Shown here: positions 44,441-54,408 of the stretch, in pieces
Position numbering within the stretch: position 1 is the stretch's first letter
Layout of the letters: each line of letters begins with the position of its first letter
Assembly: GCF_040215105.1 (NCBI RefSeq)
Contig: NZ_CP157875.1
Coordinates: forward strand, 2,099,501 to 2,163,500
Direction: 5' to 3'
DNA from: Aeromonas veronii
Lineage (GTDB): Bacteria > Pseudomonadota > Gammaproteobacteria > Enterobacterales > Aeromonadaceae
DNA length: 64,000 bases
The notes under the pieces: generated by a model
The model's input: the letters and a program-made list of their open reading frames with translations, nothing else
What the model was told of the DNA's origin: nothing
Database searches by the model: none
Program-made: the position numbers and the translations under genes

Positions 44441-45511
44441 GTGAAGGCATTAGTAAAAGAAAGGATATCGCCCTATATCAGCCAGTTATATGAGTGCGGT
44501 ATTAATGATTCTGACATTAAGTTGGTGGTGGATCAATTTCGCGTTGATCTATCCGGCAGCTCGTCCCTGTTTTTATTGCGGGATGATGACAAGAGCGCCG
44601 GTATCAAGCTCTTTGCGAGCGGCTTGACCGAGGCCCAGCAGCAGTTTTATGTGCAACACCATCGCCAGGATGTGTGGTTCAATCATTATCTGGACAAGGG
44701 CTGCCAGGGGATCGTCAATGCCAATGCCATCTCCAGTTCACCGGGTCTGCTGGCGAGTTTTGGTGCCCAATATGCGGCGGGCGGCGTCTGCCGGGTGAAG
44801 GGACGGGGCCTCAGCAGTCTGTGCAGTTATCGTGGCAGCACTCAGGATGATTTCAGCGCCCAGGATATCTCTTCCCTCGGCGAGATCTATTCCGGCCTGG
44901 CGGCCTGGAGTCAGCACTATTGGAACCTGCTCGCCCTGGAAACGCAGAATTATCAGCTACAACAACTGGTTAAAAACCATAATAAACCCAGTGCCATCAT
45001 TGATGACAAGGGACATATTCATTATTCCAATGTGGCGTTCAATCGTATCTCCGATGAAAATGTGGAGCTGCGGGCGAGCAATGGCATTTTTTCGCTGCAA
45101 AATAAGGATCAGCAACGCCAGTTCAAGGAGATATTGAACGGCTTCTCCTATTTGTTGCCGGGGGCCAGCGCTTATATGTCTATTCCCCGTCAGGCGGATT
45201 TGCGACCGCTGCTGGTGCAATGCACCCTGATGAGTGGCCTCAGCCGCTTCGAGCGCTATGTGGAAGTGGTGCTGCGCGACCCCGAGCACGCCTTCAACCC
45301 GGACATCGAAGCCCTGGCCAGCCTCTATCCTCTCACCATCGGCGAGAAAGAGCTGCTGGTGCTGATGAGCAAGGGGTACAGCAGCAACGACATCGCCGCA
45401 TTGCGCGGGGTCAAGGTAGAGACGGTGCGATCCACCCTGAAGGGGGTCTTCAAGAAGACCGATTGCCACAGCCAGAACGAATTGCTGCTGTTGCTGCAGT
45501 CAATCTCCTGA
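44441..45511 (+). CDS. LuxR-type transcriptional regulator with a PAS-like region
   Basis: The 356-residue protein ends in a LuxR-type helix-turn-helix (about residues 295-352: LTIGEKELLVLMSKGYSSND, then VETVRSTLKGVFKKTDC). A PAS-like segment precedes it (PSAIIDDKGHIHYSNVAFNR, near residue 190). The N-terminal third is unassigned. The GTG start is supported by TAGGAG eight bases upstream. No acyl-homoserine lactone-binding domain is evident. The upstream region and first codons are AT-rich compared with neighbours. Confidence 0.88.
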   Translation: MKALVKERISPYISQLYECGINDSDIKLVVDQFRVDLSGSSSLFLLRDDDKSAGIKLFASGLTEAQQQFYVQHHRQDVWFNHYLDKGCQGIVNANAISSSPGLLASFGAQYAAGGVCRVKGRGLSSLCSYRGSTQDDFSAQDISSLGEIYSGLAAWSQHYWNLLALETQNYQLQQLVKNHNKPSAIIDDKGHIHYSNVAFNRISDENVELRASNGIFSLQNKDQQRQFKEILNGFSYLLPGASAYMSIPRQADLRPLLVQCTLMSGLSRFERYVEVVLRDPEHAFNPDIEALASLYPLTIGEKELLVLMSKGYSSNDIAALRGVKVETVRSTLKGVFKKTDCHSQNELLLLLQSIS

Positions 45512-45595
45512 TCTTCGGCAGGCTATGCTTGGAGTGAGCCGGACATCCTGCCCGGCTTGCGCCTCCCGCCTGGGAGGCCTGTTGGGGGAAGCGTC

Positions 45596-46018
45596 ATGGA
45601 ATCACTCAAGGCGAAGGATTATATGCAGACCCGGCCCATCACGTTCAGCGCAGACATGATGGTACAGACCGCCGTCACCAAGTTTCTCAACAGCCATCAG
45701 CTCGGTGGCCCTGTGGTGGACCCCCAGGGCCACCTGATCGGCTGGGTGTCGGAGCAGGACTGCATCGCCGTCATGCTCAAGGAGGCCTATCACTGCGAGC
45801 AGGTGGCCCAGGTCAGGGATGTGATGCGCAAGGAGGTGCTGGCGGTCGACCCCGACACCAGCATTCTGGAGCTGGCGGAGATGATGATGGGCCAGAAGCC
45901 CAAGATCTATCCGGTGGTGGAAGGGGGGCGGTTGCTCGGTGTCATCAGTCGCCACAACGTGATGCAGGCCATTCATGCCCAGCTCGGCACCTGCTTCGTG
46001 CATCAGGCCAGGGTGTGA
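45596..46018 (+). CDS. Two-CBS-domain protein
   Basis: The 140-residue protein consists of two CBS motifs in tandem: YMQTRPITFSADMMVQTAV then LIGWVSEQDCI, and VMRKEVLAVDPDTSILELAE then LLGVISRHNVM. Such pairs bind adenosine nucleotides and control partner enzymes or channels. No other domain is attached. I start it at 45596 (MESLKAK), after GGGGGAAG. It is followed by its own terminator. Confidence 0.9.
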   Translation: MESLKAKDYMQTRPITFSADMMVQTAVTKFLNSHQLGGPVVDPQGHLIGWVSEQDCIAVMLKEAYHCEQVAQVRDVMRKEVLAVDPDTSILELAEMMMGQKPKIYPVVEGGRLLGVISRHNVMQAIHAQLGTCFVHQARV

Positions 46019-46037
46019 CCTAAGCTGGCTCGTGACG

Positions 46038-46066
46038 GGAGCAGGTCGAATACCTGCTCTTTTTAT
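46038..46066 (+). terminator. Terminator of the CBS gene
   Basis: GAGCAGGT (46039-46046) pairs with ACCTGCTC (46052-46059), loop of 5, followed by TTTTTATTT. Confidence 0.88.
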
Positions 46067-46185
46067 TTCTGCCAACCGCCTTCATCCGCCAGGAGGTGCT
46101 TTAAGGCTTGCACCCTTTCCCCCCGCTCTTTAGGATCTGCCCCAGCTATCGGCCCCTTGCGGGCTTCTCATAAGGAATCAGTACC

Positions 46186-49100
46186 TTGTCTCTCTCTCTC
46201 GAGGCGCTGCGCCGCCGCTTGTCCGCCTGCATGAATCTCGACGCCCGTCGTCTCTCCAGCCGTCTGCACGGGGTCAAGAAGCTGCCAGAGGCCAAACAGG
46301 CTGCCGTGCTGGCGACCATAGCCGCGGATCTGGACCTGGCCGAAGCGCGCTACCAGTCTCGTCTGGCGGGTGTCCCTAAGGTCACCTATCCGGACAACCT
46401 GCCGGTCAGCCAGAAGCAGGCGGAGATCGCCCGTGCCATCCAGGATCATCAGGTGGTGATCATCGCGGGCGAAACCGGCTCCGGCAAGACCACCCAGATC
46501 CCGAAGATCTGTCTGGCGCTGGGGCGCGGGGTGAAAGGTTATATCGGCCACACCCAGCCGCGGCGTCTGGCGGCCCGCACCGTGGCGGCCCGCATCGCCG
46601 AGGAGATGGAGTCAGAGCTCGGTCAGTACGTGGGCTACAAGGTGCGCTTCACGGATCAGGTGAGCGAGCAGACCCACATCAAGCTGATGACCGATGGCAT
46701 CCTGCTGGCGGAGATCCAGCATGACCGTATGCTGACCCAGTACGACACCATCATCATCGATGAGGCCCACGAGCGCAGCCTCAACATCGACTTCATTCTG
46801 GGCTATCTCAAACAACTGTTGCCGAAGCGGCCCGATCTCAAGGTGATCATCACCTCGGCCACCATCGATCCCCAGCGCTTCTCCCGCCACTTCAACCAGG
46901 CACCCGTCATCGAGGTGTCCGGTCGCACCTACCCGGTGGAAGTGCGCTATCGGCCCCTGATGGAGGGGGAAGGGGATCGCGACGAGCTGCAAGGCATCTT
47001 CGATGCGGTGGAAGAGCTGGCCCGGGAAGGGCTCGGTGACATCCTCATCTTCATGAACGGCGAGCGGGAGATCCGCGACACCGCCGATGCCTTGCGCAAG
47101 CTGAACCTGCGAGACACCGAGGTGCTGCCGCTCTACGCGCGCCTCTCCAACGTCGAGCAGAACAAGGTGTTCCAGCAGCATGCCGGACGACGCATCGTGC
47201 TCGCCACCAACGTGGCGGAAACTTCTCTGACTGTGCCGGGCATCCGTTACGTGATAGACCCGGGTACCGCTCGCATCAGCCGCTACTCCTGGCGCACCAA
47301 GGTGCAGCGCCTGCCCATCGAGCCGGTCTCCCAGGCGAGTGCGAACCAGCGTAAAGGGCGCTGCGGCCGGGTGGCCGACGGTATCTGTATCCGCCTCTAC
47401 GCCGAGGAGGATTTCAACAATCGTCCGGCGTTTACCGACCCCGAGATCCTGCGCACCAACCTGGCCTCTGTCATCCTGCAGATGCTGGCGCTCGGCCTTG
47501 GCAATATGGAAGCCTTCCCCTTCGTCGAGCCGCCCGAATCTCGCCACATCAAGGACGGCCTGACCCTGCTCAAGGAACTGGAAGCGGTCAGGGAGCTGCC
47601 TGCCCGCCAGCTGAATGGACGGGAGCTGGAAGAGAAACTGCAGCTTACCGAGACCGGTCGCCAGCTGTCGCGTATCCCCCTTGATCCAAGATTGGCGAAA
47701 ATGGTGATCACGGCGGCGCAGACCGGGTGCCTGAGTGAGGTCATGGTGATCACCGCGGGGCTGAGCATTCAGGATCCCCGCGAGCGCCCCATGGAGAAGA
47801 AGCAGGCCGCGGACGAGCAGCACAGGCGTTTCGAGGACAAGGATTCCGACTTCCTCGCCTTCGTGAACCTCTGGAACTACCTCAAAGAGCAGCAGGATGT
47901 GCTCGGCAGCAATCCGTTCCGCCGCCTGTGTCAGAAGGAGTTCCTCTCCTATCTGCGGGTGCGCGAATGGCAGGATATCCACTTCCAGCTGCGCCAGACG
48001 GTCAAAGAGCTTGGCTTTAAAACCAATGCGGAGCCGGCGGATTTCAAGACGGTGCACTGCGCCCTGTTGACGGGCCTGCTCAGCCATATCGGCAACAAGG
48101 ATCTGGAGAAGCCCGAGTTTCTCGGTGCCCGCAACGGCCGCTTCCACCTGTTCCCGGCGTCGGGTCTGTTCAAGAAGCCGCCCAAATGGGTGATGGCCGC
48201 CGAACTGGTGGAGACCTCGCGCCTCTACGCCCGTATCAACGGCAAGATTGAACCCGAGTGGGTGGAGCCGCTCGCCGGCCATCTCATCAAGCTACATCAC
48301 AGCGATCCCCACTGGTCGAAGAAAAATGGCGCCGTCATGGCCAAGGAGAAGGTGACCCTCTATGGCTTGACTCTGGTCAATGAGCGTCTCATCAACTTCA
48401 GCCGCATCGATCCCGCCCAGTGCCGTGAGCTATTCATCCGCCGCGCCCTGGTGGAAGGGGACTTCGAGACCCGTCACCGTTTCTTTGGCGAGAACAGAAA
48501 ACTGCTGGCCGAGGTGGAGGCGCTGGAGCACAAGTCCCGGCGCCGGGACATCCTGGTGGATGACGAGGACTTGTTCCGCTTCTACGATGCGCGCCTGCCG
48601 GAGGAGATCATCTCGGCCCGCCACTTCGACAAGTGGTGGAAGGAGGCGCAGAAGCAGGATCCCGAGCGGCTCAACTTCGAGAAAGAGATGTTGATGAAGG
48701 GGGATGCGGCCCACATCAGCGATCTCGACTACCCCAATCTCTGGCAGCAGGGGCGCCTCAAGCTCAAGCTGACCTACCAGTTTGAACCGGGGGAGGCGGC
48801 CGATGGCGTCACCCTGCATATCCCATTGCCGCTGCTCAATCAGGTGGAGGTGAAGGGTTTCGAGTGGCTGATCCCGGGGATGCGCCACGAGCTGTTGGTG
48901 GCGCTCATCAAGTCCATGCCCAAACCCATGCGCAAGAACTTCGTGCCGGCACCGAACTACGCCGATGCCCTGCTCGCCAGCATCAGCCCGGAGCAAGGGC
49001 CGCTGCTCGACGAGATGGAGCGCCAGCTGCGCCGCATGACCGGGGTCACCGTGCCCCGTGAAGCCTGGGACTGGGCTGCGGTGCCCGATCACCTGAAACT

Positions 49101-50085
49101 CACCTTCCGGGTGGTGGACGAGAAACAGAAAAAGGTCGCGGAAGGCAAGGATTTGGAGGCGCTGAAAGAATCCCTGCGCGGCAAGGTACAGGAGACCCTG
49201 TCTCAGGTGGCGGATGACGACATAGAGCAGTCCGGCCTCACCCTGTGGAGCTTTGGCGAGTTGCCCAAGGAGTACAGCCAGAAGCGGGCTGGATTCGAGG
49301 TCAAAGCCTATCCGGCATTGGTGGACGAGAAGGACTCGGTCTCCATCCAGCTGGTGGAGAGCCCGGCGGCGCAGCAGCAACTGATGTGGGCGGGCCAACG
49401 ACGGCTGGTGCTGCTGGGGGTGCCATCCCCCATCAAGTACCTGCAGGAGAAGCTGCCGAACAAGGCCAAGCTCGGCCTTTATTTCAACCCTTTTGGCAAG
49501 GTGGCCGATCTCATCGATGACTGCATCGCCTGCGGTTGTGACAAGCTCATCGAGCAGCACGGCGGCCTGGCCTGGGACGAGGCGGGCTTCGAGTCGCTCA
49601 AGGAGTTTGTGCGCGCCGAGCTCAACGATGCGGTGGTGGAGGTGGCCAAGCAGGTGGAGGCCGTGCTGACCCTGTCCCATGAGATCAAGAAGCGGCTCAA
49701 GGGCAAGATGCAGCTCGACACGGCCTTTGCCATGTCGGATATCCAGTTGCAGTTGGACAAGCTCATCCACAAGGGCTTCGTCACCGAGACCGGCTGGCAG
49801 CGGTTGCCGGACCTGCTGCGCTACCTGCGCGCCATCGAGCGGCGCCTCGAGAAGCTGGCCATCGATCCGAACCGGGATCGGGTCTACATGCTGAAAGTGC
49901 AGAGCGTGGAGTCCGAATACAAGGCGCTGCTTGCCAAGATCCCGAAATCCCAGCTGATCCCGGTCGAGGTGGCCAATATCCGCTGGATGATAGAGGAGCT
50001 GAGGGTCTCCTTCTTCGCCCAGCAACTGGGCACCCCCTATCCGGTTTCCGATAAACGGGTGCTCAATGCCATAGCCCAGTGCTAA
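46186..50085 (+). CDS. hrpA: ATP-dependent RNA helicase HrpA
   Basis: HrpA is a DEAH-box helicase acting on mRNA and stalled ribosomes. The 1299-residue length matches E. coli (1300). Motif I is GETGSGKT (residues 95-102), motif II DEAH (192-195), motif III TSATID, motif VI QRKGRCGR. The C-terminal DUF3418 region is complete. It starts with TTG at 46186, a rare codon for initiation, supported by AAGGA nine bases upstream and by alignment of the N-terminus (RLHGVKK). No other start fits. Confidence 0.97.
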   Translation: MSLSLEALRRRLSACMNLDARRLSSRLHGVKKLPEAKQAAVLATIAADLDLAEARYQSRLAGVPKVTYPDNLPVSQKQAEIARAIQDHQVVIIAGETGSGKTTQIPKICLALGRGVKGYIGHTQPRRLAARTVAARIAEEMESELGQYVGYKVRFTDQVSEQTHIKLMTDGILLAEIQHDRMLTQYDTIIIDEAHERSLNIDFILGYLKQLLPKRPDLKVIITSATIDPQRFSRHFNQAPVIEVSGRTYPVEVRYRPLMEGEGDRDELQGIFDAVEELAREGLGDILIFMNGEREIRDTADALRKLNLRDTEVLPLYARLSNVEQNKVFQQHAGRRIVLATNVAETSLTVPGIRYVIDPGTARISRYSWRTKVQRLPIEPVSQASANQRKGRCGRVADGICIRLYAEEDFNNRPAFTDPEILRTNLASVILQMLALGLGNMEAFPFVEPPESRHIKDGLTLLKELEAVRELPARQLNGRELEEKLQLTETGRQLSRIPLDPRLAKMVITAAQTGCLSEVMVITAGLSIQDPRERPMEKKQAADEQHRRFEDKDSDFLAFVNLWNYLKEQQDVLGSNPFRRLCQKEFLSYLRVREWQDIHFQLRQTVKELGFKTNAEPADFKTVHCALLTGLLSHIGNKDLEKPEFLGARNGRFHLFPASGLFKKPPKWVMAAELVETSRLYARINGKIEPEWVEPLAGHLIKLHHSDPHWSKKNGAVMAKEKVTLYGLTLVNERLINFSRIDPAQCRELFIRRALVEGDFETRHRFFGENRKLLAEVEALEHKSRRRDILVDDEDLFRFYDARLPEEIISARHFDKWWKEAQKQDPERLNFEKEMLMKGDAAHISDLDYPNLWQQGRLKLKLTYQFEPGEAADGVTLHIPLPLLNQVEVKGFEWLIPGMRHELLVALIKSMPKPMRKNFVPAPNYADALLASISPEQGPLLDEMERQLRRMTGVTVPREAWDWAAVPDHLKLTFRVVDEKQKKVAEGKDLEALKESLRGKVQETLSQVADDDIEQSGLTLWSFGELPKEYSQKRAGFEVKAYPALVDEKDSVSIQLVESPAAQQQLMWAGQRRLVLLGVPSPIKYLQEKLPNKAKLGLYFNPFGKVADLIDDCIACGCDKLIEQHGGLAWDEAGFESLKEFVRAELNDAVVEVAKQVEAVLTLSHEIKKRLKGKMQLDTAFAMSDIQLQLDKLIHKGFVTETGWQRLPDLLRYLRAIERRLEKLAIDPNRDRVYMLKVQSVESEYKALLAKIPKSQLIPVEVANIRWMIEELRVSFFAQQLGTPYPVSDKRVLNAIAQC

Positions 50086-50184
50086 GCTGCTATCTATCTG
50101 TTTTCCTGAATCATTGTGTGATGGACGGAGAAACAGGGGAAAGAGCGAGAGCGGTGCGCATAAAAAAAGAGGGGGAGTGCAACT

Positions 50185-51006
50185 ATGTGGGGGATCTGGT
50201 TGGGGGCTGCGCTGGTCAATATCAGCGGCTATCAGCCTATCGCGGAGCAGACCTGGGTGCAGCTCAATCCGGACTATTATCCGGCGCACCGTGCCGTGCC
50301 GCCCATTTTCGTGGCCTGGCGGGGCAATCAGTTCCCGCCCCTGGAGCAGAAGCAGAAAAACGGCCGCTGGCAGATCCTCTTCCCCGCCCGCCTGGTGCCG
50401 CCGTTTGACCTGTTCGAGGGGGAGGCCCAGCTTTCCAAGGCCTATCTGGCGCGCCTCAAGCGCATCGACGAGATGGCCTATGGGGTGGCCCCCCACCAGA
50501 GCGCACCGGTTCAGGCGCTGGCTGCCACGGACATGGTGTCCGGGATGCAACCCTTCATCGCCGAATTCTCCTTGCCTGTGCGGGGCGGGGGGCGGTTGAC
50601 CGCGGGCGAGCCTCTGCTGGCCAAGCTGGGGTATGGCGCCAATCAAGAGAGCCTGACCCAGCTGGCCTCCCGCTCCATGAGCGTCCCGGAGCAAGCCGGA
50701 GAGACCACGCTGACACTGTCGCCCCCCGCCGCCGGGGGCGAGCAGCCTTGCCATCAGGTGGCGGCAGGGGAGACCCTGTGGCGCATCGCGAGCATGCTGG
50801 TCTCCCAAGAGGAAGGGCGCGGGAACGATACCTACAGCTATCTGCTGGCGCTGGTGGAGGAGAATCGTACCAGCATGGGAACGGGGATCCGGGTCAAGAC
50901 CGGTCAGCGCCTCTATTGCCCCAGGGCCGAGACCCTGGCCCAGTTCGATGCCATGAGCCCGGCCCAGCGCCAGCAGCAGTTTGCCCGCCTGGAGCAGGGG
51001 CGCTGA
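50185..51006 (+). CDS. FimV-like LysM protein, probably envelope-associated
   Basis: The 273-residue protein begins with a short hydrophobic stretch (MWGIWLGAALVNISGY), a possible signal. The C-terminal part has a LysM-like motif resembling FimV: CHQVAAGETLWRIASMLVSQ (about residues 190-209), closing with TGQRLYCP; the two flanking Cys may pair. The middle is unassigned. FimV proteins bind peptidoglycan and help place type IV pili and secretion systems. The ribosome site GGGGGAG supports the start. It stands between hrpA and rplY. Confidence 0.72.
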   Translation: MWGIWLGAALVNISGYQPIAEQTWVQLNPDYYPAHRAVPPIFVAWRGNQFPPLEQKQKNGRWQILFPARLVPPFDLFEGEAQLSKAYLARLKRIDEMAYGVAPHQSAPVQALAATDMVSGMQPFIAEFSLPVRGGGRLTAGEPLLAKLGYGANQESLTQLASRSMSVPEQAGETTLTLSPPAAGGEQPCHQVAAGETLWRIASMLVSQEEGRGNDTYSYLLALVEENRTSMGTGIRVKTGQRLYCPRAETLAQFDAMSPAQRQQQFARLEQGR

Positions 51007-51088
51007 AGGAAGAGGAGCCTTGCCGCCCGTGGCGCTGCGCCGTATCGGCCTAGCCTTCGGGATAATGCGGTGAAGCGCGGCCCGCGGC

Positions 51089-51117
51089 TTGTATCCACCA
51101 AGACCCCATGCTAGTAT
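51089..51117 (+). promoter_or_regulatory. Predicted rplY promoter
   Basis: TTGTAT (51089-51094) and TAGTAT (51112-51117) are 17 bp apart. The next bases (TCGCGC) are GC-rich, like promoters under stringent control. Confidence 0.5.
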
Positions 51118-51189
51118 TCGCGCTCGTTTTGCGAGGTGCTGACCGGTCGCAGTCAACACCATACATTCATCTTAAAAGAGATAACTACT

Positions 51190-51477
51190 ATGTCTTTCGT
51201 ATTCCAAGCTGAAGTCCGTTCTGACCTGGGGAAAGGTGCGAGCCGCCGCCTGCGTCATGCTGACCAAGTTCCTGCCATCGTTTACGGTGCAGGCAAAGAA
51301 GCCGTGTCCATCACCCTGGACCACAAAAAGCTGATCCTGGCCCAAGAGAAGCCGGAGTTCTACTCCTCCGAGCTGACCCTGGTCATCAACGGCGAAGAAG
51401 TCAAAGTGAACGTGAAGGCTATCCAGCGTCACCCGGTTCGCTACAAGCTGGTTCACCTGGACTTCGTACGCATCTAA
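51190..51477 (+). CDS. rplY: 50S ribosomal protein L25
   Basis: L25 binds 5S rRNA. The 95-residue protein is the short form without the CTC-type C-terminal domain, as in E. coli (94). It starts [20 protein letters not shown] and includes [20 protein letters not shown]. The start at 51190 is preceded by AAGAGATAA; the frame open from 51136 adds residues not in the family. Two terminators follow. Confidence 0.98.
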   Translation: MSFVFQAEVRSDLGKGASRRLRHADQVPAIVYGAGKEAVSITLDHKKLILAQEKPEFYSSELTLVINGEEVKVNVKAIQRHPVRYKLVHLDFVRI

Positions 51478-51496
51478 TTGCGTCAGTCCCGTTGAA

Positions 51497-51526
51497 TGAA
51501 AAGCCACTCCCCGGAGTGGCTTTTTG
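51497..51526 (+). terminator. Terminator of rplY
   Basis: AAAAGCCACTCC (51499-51510) pairs with GGAGTGGCTTTT (51513-51524), tight tip, then T. Confidence 0.92.
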
Positions 51527-51557
51527 CATTCTGGCGTTAGCGCCAAGGCGTGAGTCT

Positions 51558-51594
51558 AAAAAGAAGGGCGACCCAAGGGTCGCCCTTCTTTTGT
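51558..51594. terminator. Bidirectional terminator between rplY and gloC
   Basis: AAGAAGGGCGACCC (51561-51574) pairs with its complement at 51577-51590, with A before and T after. Confidence 0.9.
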
Positions 51595-51605
51595 GGGGAG
51601 CAGCT

Positions 51606-52250
51606 CTACCAGGCCGGCTGGGTGAGGTAGGGGTTGCTGACCCGCTCGTGGCCGAAGGTGGAGCTGGGACCGTGGCCCGGGATGAAGACGATGTCATCCC
51701 CCAGCGGCAGCAAGGTCTCGGTGATCGAGCGAATGAGGGTGGCGTGATCGCCACGGGGGAAGTCGGTGCGACCGATGCCGCCGGCGAAGAGCACGTCACC
51801 AACCCAGGCGAGGCGCTCGGCCTGGCTCAGCAGGATCACGTGCCCCGGGGTGTGGCCCGGGCAGAAATAGACCGCCAGTTCGCAGTTGCCAAGCGCCACC
51901 TTGTCCCCCTGCTCGAGCCAGGCGTCCGGGGCAAAGGCTGGGGTGTGGGGGAAGCCGAACATCTGGCTCTGCCTGGGCAGCATGTCGAGCCAGAAGGCAT
52001 CTTCCCGGTGGGGGCCCGTGATGCTCACCCCGGTGCGGGTGCGCAGCTCGGCGGCGGCGCCCACGTGATCCAGATGGCCGTGGGTCAGCAGGATCATCGA
52101 GAGCGTCAGCCCGTGCTTCTCGATGGCGGCCAGCAGCTTGTCTGCCTCGCCACCCGGGTCGATGAGCGCCGCCTGGCGAGTCTCGTCACACCAGATGAGT
52201 GAGCAGTTCTGGGCAAAGGGAGTGACTGGAATAATTTCAAATTTCAGCAT
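51606..52250 (-). CDS. gloC: Metallo-beta-lactamase-fold hydrolase, type II glyoxalase GloC (YcbL)
   Basis: GloC hydrolyses S-lactoylglutathione to lactate in methylglyoxal detoxification. The 214-residue protein has [14 protein letters not shown] (metal ligands), [26 protein letters not shown] and PGHGP. It lacks the C-terminal glutathione-binding domain of GloB. It overlaps the end of selU by seven bases and so is third in selD-selU-gloC. Other YcbL-like substrates are possible. Confidence 0.9.
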   Translation of the reverse strand: MLKFEIIPVTPFAQNCSLIWCDETRQAALIDPGGEADKLLAAIEKHGLTLSMILLTHGHLDHVGAAAELRTRTGVSITGPHREDAFWLDMLPRQSQMFGFPHTPAFAPDAWLEQGDKVALGNCELAVYFCPGHTPGHVILLSQAERLAWVGDVLFAGGIGRTDFPRGDHATLIRSITETLLPLGDDIVFIPGHGPSSTFGHERVSNPYLTQPAW

Positions 52251-53374
52251 GTCTGGCTATCCACGTTAGGTCCACAGGCGACTTGTTCTGCGAAATAGGC
52301 GAGGCACGCCGCTTTGTCGCCCCTGAAGCGGATCCGTTCCCGCTTGTTGTCGAGCTGATAGAGGTACATGGGGTCGTAGTAGCGGGTCAGCAGCAGCCGG
52401 ATCCAGGCAAGATGCAGCTCGGTATTGCCGCTGCTCCCCTGCTCGGCGAGGGCGGCCTGCATCAGGGCATCCAGCTCCCGGTGATCCTTGTCCCCGAGGC
52501 GCCGCTTGAGGCGGGCCAGGGCATCGGTCAAATAGCTGGCAAACAGCGGCCAGCCTTCCTCGGTCCCGTACATCTCCTGATAGCGCTGCCAGAGATCCTG
52601 CACGTAATCGATGCGGATCTGCTCGGCCCGCTCGGCTTGCGGCACATCCACCACCACCAGCGGCGCCTGGCACATGGCCTCATAGAGGTTCAGCGGCAGG
52701 GCGCAGCGACCGATGAGGCGACTCTCGTCCTCCACCACGAAGGCGGATTCCCCGAGGTGACGGCGCTTGAGCAGCTCGATGGCGAGTTTGTTCTCGAAGT
52801 TGATGTTGCTGGGCTGACCCCCAGGGAGCTGACCGAAGGAGGAGCCCCTGTGATGGGCGTGCCCCTCCAGATCCACCGCCTGGGCAACCTGCTCCAGCAT
52901 GTGGGTCTTGCCGGAGCCCGTCATGCCGGTCAGCACCGTCCAGTGGCATTCGGCCGAGGCGCTCGCCTGGGTATCGATGAGGAAGCGGCGCAGATCCTTG
53001 TAGCCGCCAGCCACCCGGGGGCGAGTAACGCCAGCCTCATGTAGCCACAGCTGCACCGTCTGGGAGCGCAGACCGCCCCGGAAGCAATAGAGCAGGGCAT
53101 CGGGCTGCTGGCGCAGGTGAGCCAGCCAGCCTTCCATGCGCTCTGCCCGCACATCGCCGCCCACCAGTTGGTGTCCGAGGGCGATGGCGGCGGCCTGACC
53201 CTGCTGCTTGAAGCAGGTACCGACCTGGGCACGCTCATCGTCGGTCATCAGCGGCAGGTTGACGGCCTGGGGGAAGGCCCCTTCGTTGAACTCGATGGGG
53301 GCGCGCAAGTCGATGAGCGGCACATCGTCCAGGAAGATGCGGGCCAGATCCGTCGCCTGAGGCAAGGCACTCAT
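52244..53374 (-). CDS. selU: tRNA 2-selenouridine synthase
   Basis: SelU (MnmH) replaces sulfur by selenium in 2-thiouridine at the wobble base of tRNAs for Lys, Glu and Gln. The 376-residue protein has an N-terminal rhodanese domain with the catalytic Cys C97 in [13 protein letters not shown] and a P-loop [11 protein letters not shown] (residues 150-160). It uses selenophosphate from SelD, whose gene overlaps it by four bases (ATGA). E. coli SelU is 364 residues. Confidence 0.97.
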   Translation of the reverse strand: MSALPQATDLARIFLDDVPLIDLRAPIEFNEGAFPQAVNLPLMTDDERAQVGTCFKQQGQAAAIALGHQLVGGDVRAERMEGWLAHLRQQPDALLYCFRGGLRSQTVQLWLHEAGVTRPRVAGGYKDLRRFLIDTQASASAECHWTVLTGMTGSGKTHMLEQVAQAVDLEGHAHHRGSSFGQLPGGQPSNINFENKLAIELLKRRHLGESAFVVEDESRLIGRCALPLNLYEAMCQAPLVVVDVPQAERAEQIRIDYVQDLWQRYQEMYGTEEGWPLFASYLTDALARLKRRLGDKDHRELDALMQAALAEQGSSGNTELHLAWIRLLLTRYYDPMYLYQLDNKRERIRFRGDKAACLAYFAEQVACGPNVDSQTC

Positions 53375-54408
53375 TGGATGACCTCGATAAAGCGTGCACC
53401 AACGAGGGGGGTCATCACCCCGACGGGGGAGAGGGAGAGGCCGGCCTCGGCGGCGATGGCCAGCAGCTCGGCTTCGCTCTCTTTGCCCACCGCCACCAGC
53501 AGGCCACCGCTGGTCTGCGGGTCGCACAGGATGTTGCGGGTGCGATCGTCCATGGCATCGAGTTTGTGGCCGTAGGAGTCGTGGTTGCGCAGGGTACCGC
53601 CCGGTACGCAGCCCTCGTTGAGGTAGTGGTCCACCTCGGGCAACAGCGGCAGGGCGTTGAAGTCGAGGCGGGCAGAGAGTTGGGAGCCCTCGCACATCTC
53701 CAGCAGATGACCGGCCAGACCAAAACCGGTGACGTCCGTCATGGCGTGCACGCCCGGGAGCGCGGCGAAGCGCTGGCCAATCTTGTTGAGGGTACACATG
53801 GCCGCGGGGGCCAGCTGCTCGTGCTCGGGCTTGAGCTTGCCCTTCTTCTGGGCCGTGGTGAGGATGCCGATGCCAAGAGGCTTGGTCAGGTAGAGCACAT
53901 CGCCCGCCTTGGCGGTGTCGTTCTGCTTGATGGCATCGAGCGGTACTATGCCGGTCACCGCCAGGCCGAAGATGGGCTCGGGGGCGTCGATGCTGTGACC
54001 ACCGGCCAGGGAAATCCCCGCCTCGTGACACACCTGGCGGCCGCCGTCGATCACCTGCTGGGCCACTTCCGGCGCGAGCGTATTGATGGGCCAGCCGAGG
54101 ATGGCGATGGCGACGATGGGCTTGCCCCCCATGGCGTAGATGTCGCTGATGGCGTTGGTGGCGGCGATGCGACCAAAGGTGAAGGGATCATCGACGATGG
54201 GCATGAAGAAATCGGTAGTGGAGACGATGCCCTGACCGTTGCCGATGTCCACCACGGCGGCGTCATCCTTGCTGCTGTTGCCGACGATGAGGGTCGGGTC
54301 GTCAAATCCCGGGATCTGGCTCTTGAGAATGGTGTCGAGCACCTTGGGGGAGATTTTGCAGCCGCAGCCAGCGCCGTGGCTGTATTGGGTGAGACGAATG
54401 GAAGACAT
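53371..54408 (-). CDS. selD: Selenide, water dikinase SelD
   Basis: SelD makes selenophosphate from selenide and ATP. The 345-residue protein has the active-site [10 protein letters not shown] (C15, K18), with Cys rather than selenocysteine, then the metal site [17 protein letters not shown] and [20 protein letters not shown]. It is first in the selD-selU-gloC unit. Selenophosphate may also serve selenoprotein synthesis, though selA and selB are not in the window. Confidence 0.98.
   Translation of the reverse strand: MSSIRLTQYSHGAGCGCKISPKVLDTILKSQIPGFDDPTLIVGNSSKDDAAVVDIGNGQGIVSTTDFFMPIVDDPFTFGRIAATNAISDIYAMGGKPIVAIAILGWPINTLAPEVAQQVIDGGRQVCHEAGISLAGGHSIDAPEPIFGLAVTGIVPLDAIKQNDTAKAGDVLYLTKPLGIGILTTAQKKGKLKPEHEQLAPAAMCTLNKIGQRFAALPGVHAMTDVTGFGLAGHLLEMCEGSQLSARLDFNALPLLPEVDHYLNEGCVPGGTLRNHDSYGHKLDAMDDRTRNILCDPQTSGGLLVAVGKESEAELLAIAAEAGLSLSPVGVMTPLVGARFIEVIQ

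Noticed and set aside
48430-51162. Minus-strand 910-codon frame across hrpA and the FimV-like gene
   Set aside because: It spans two plus-strand genes and their gap and has no recognisable domain.
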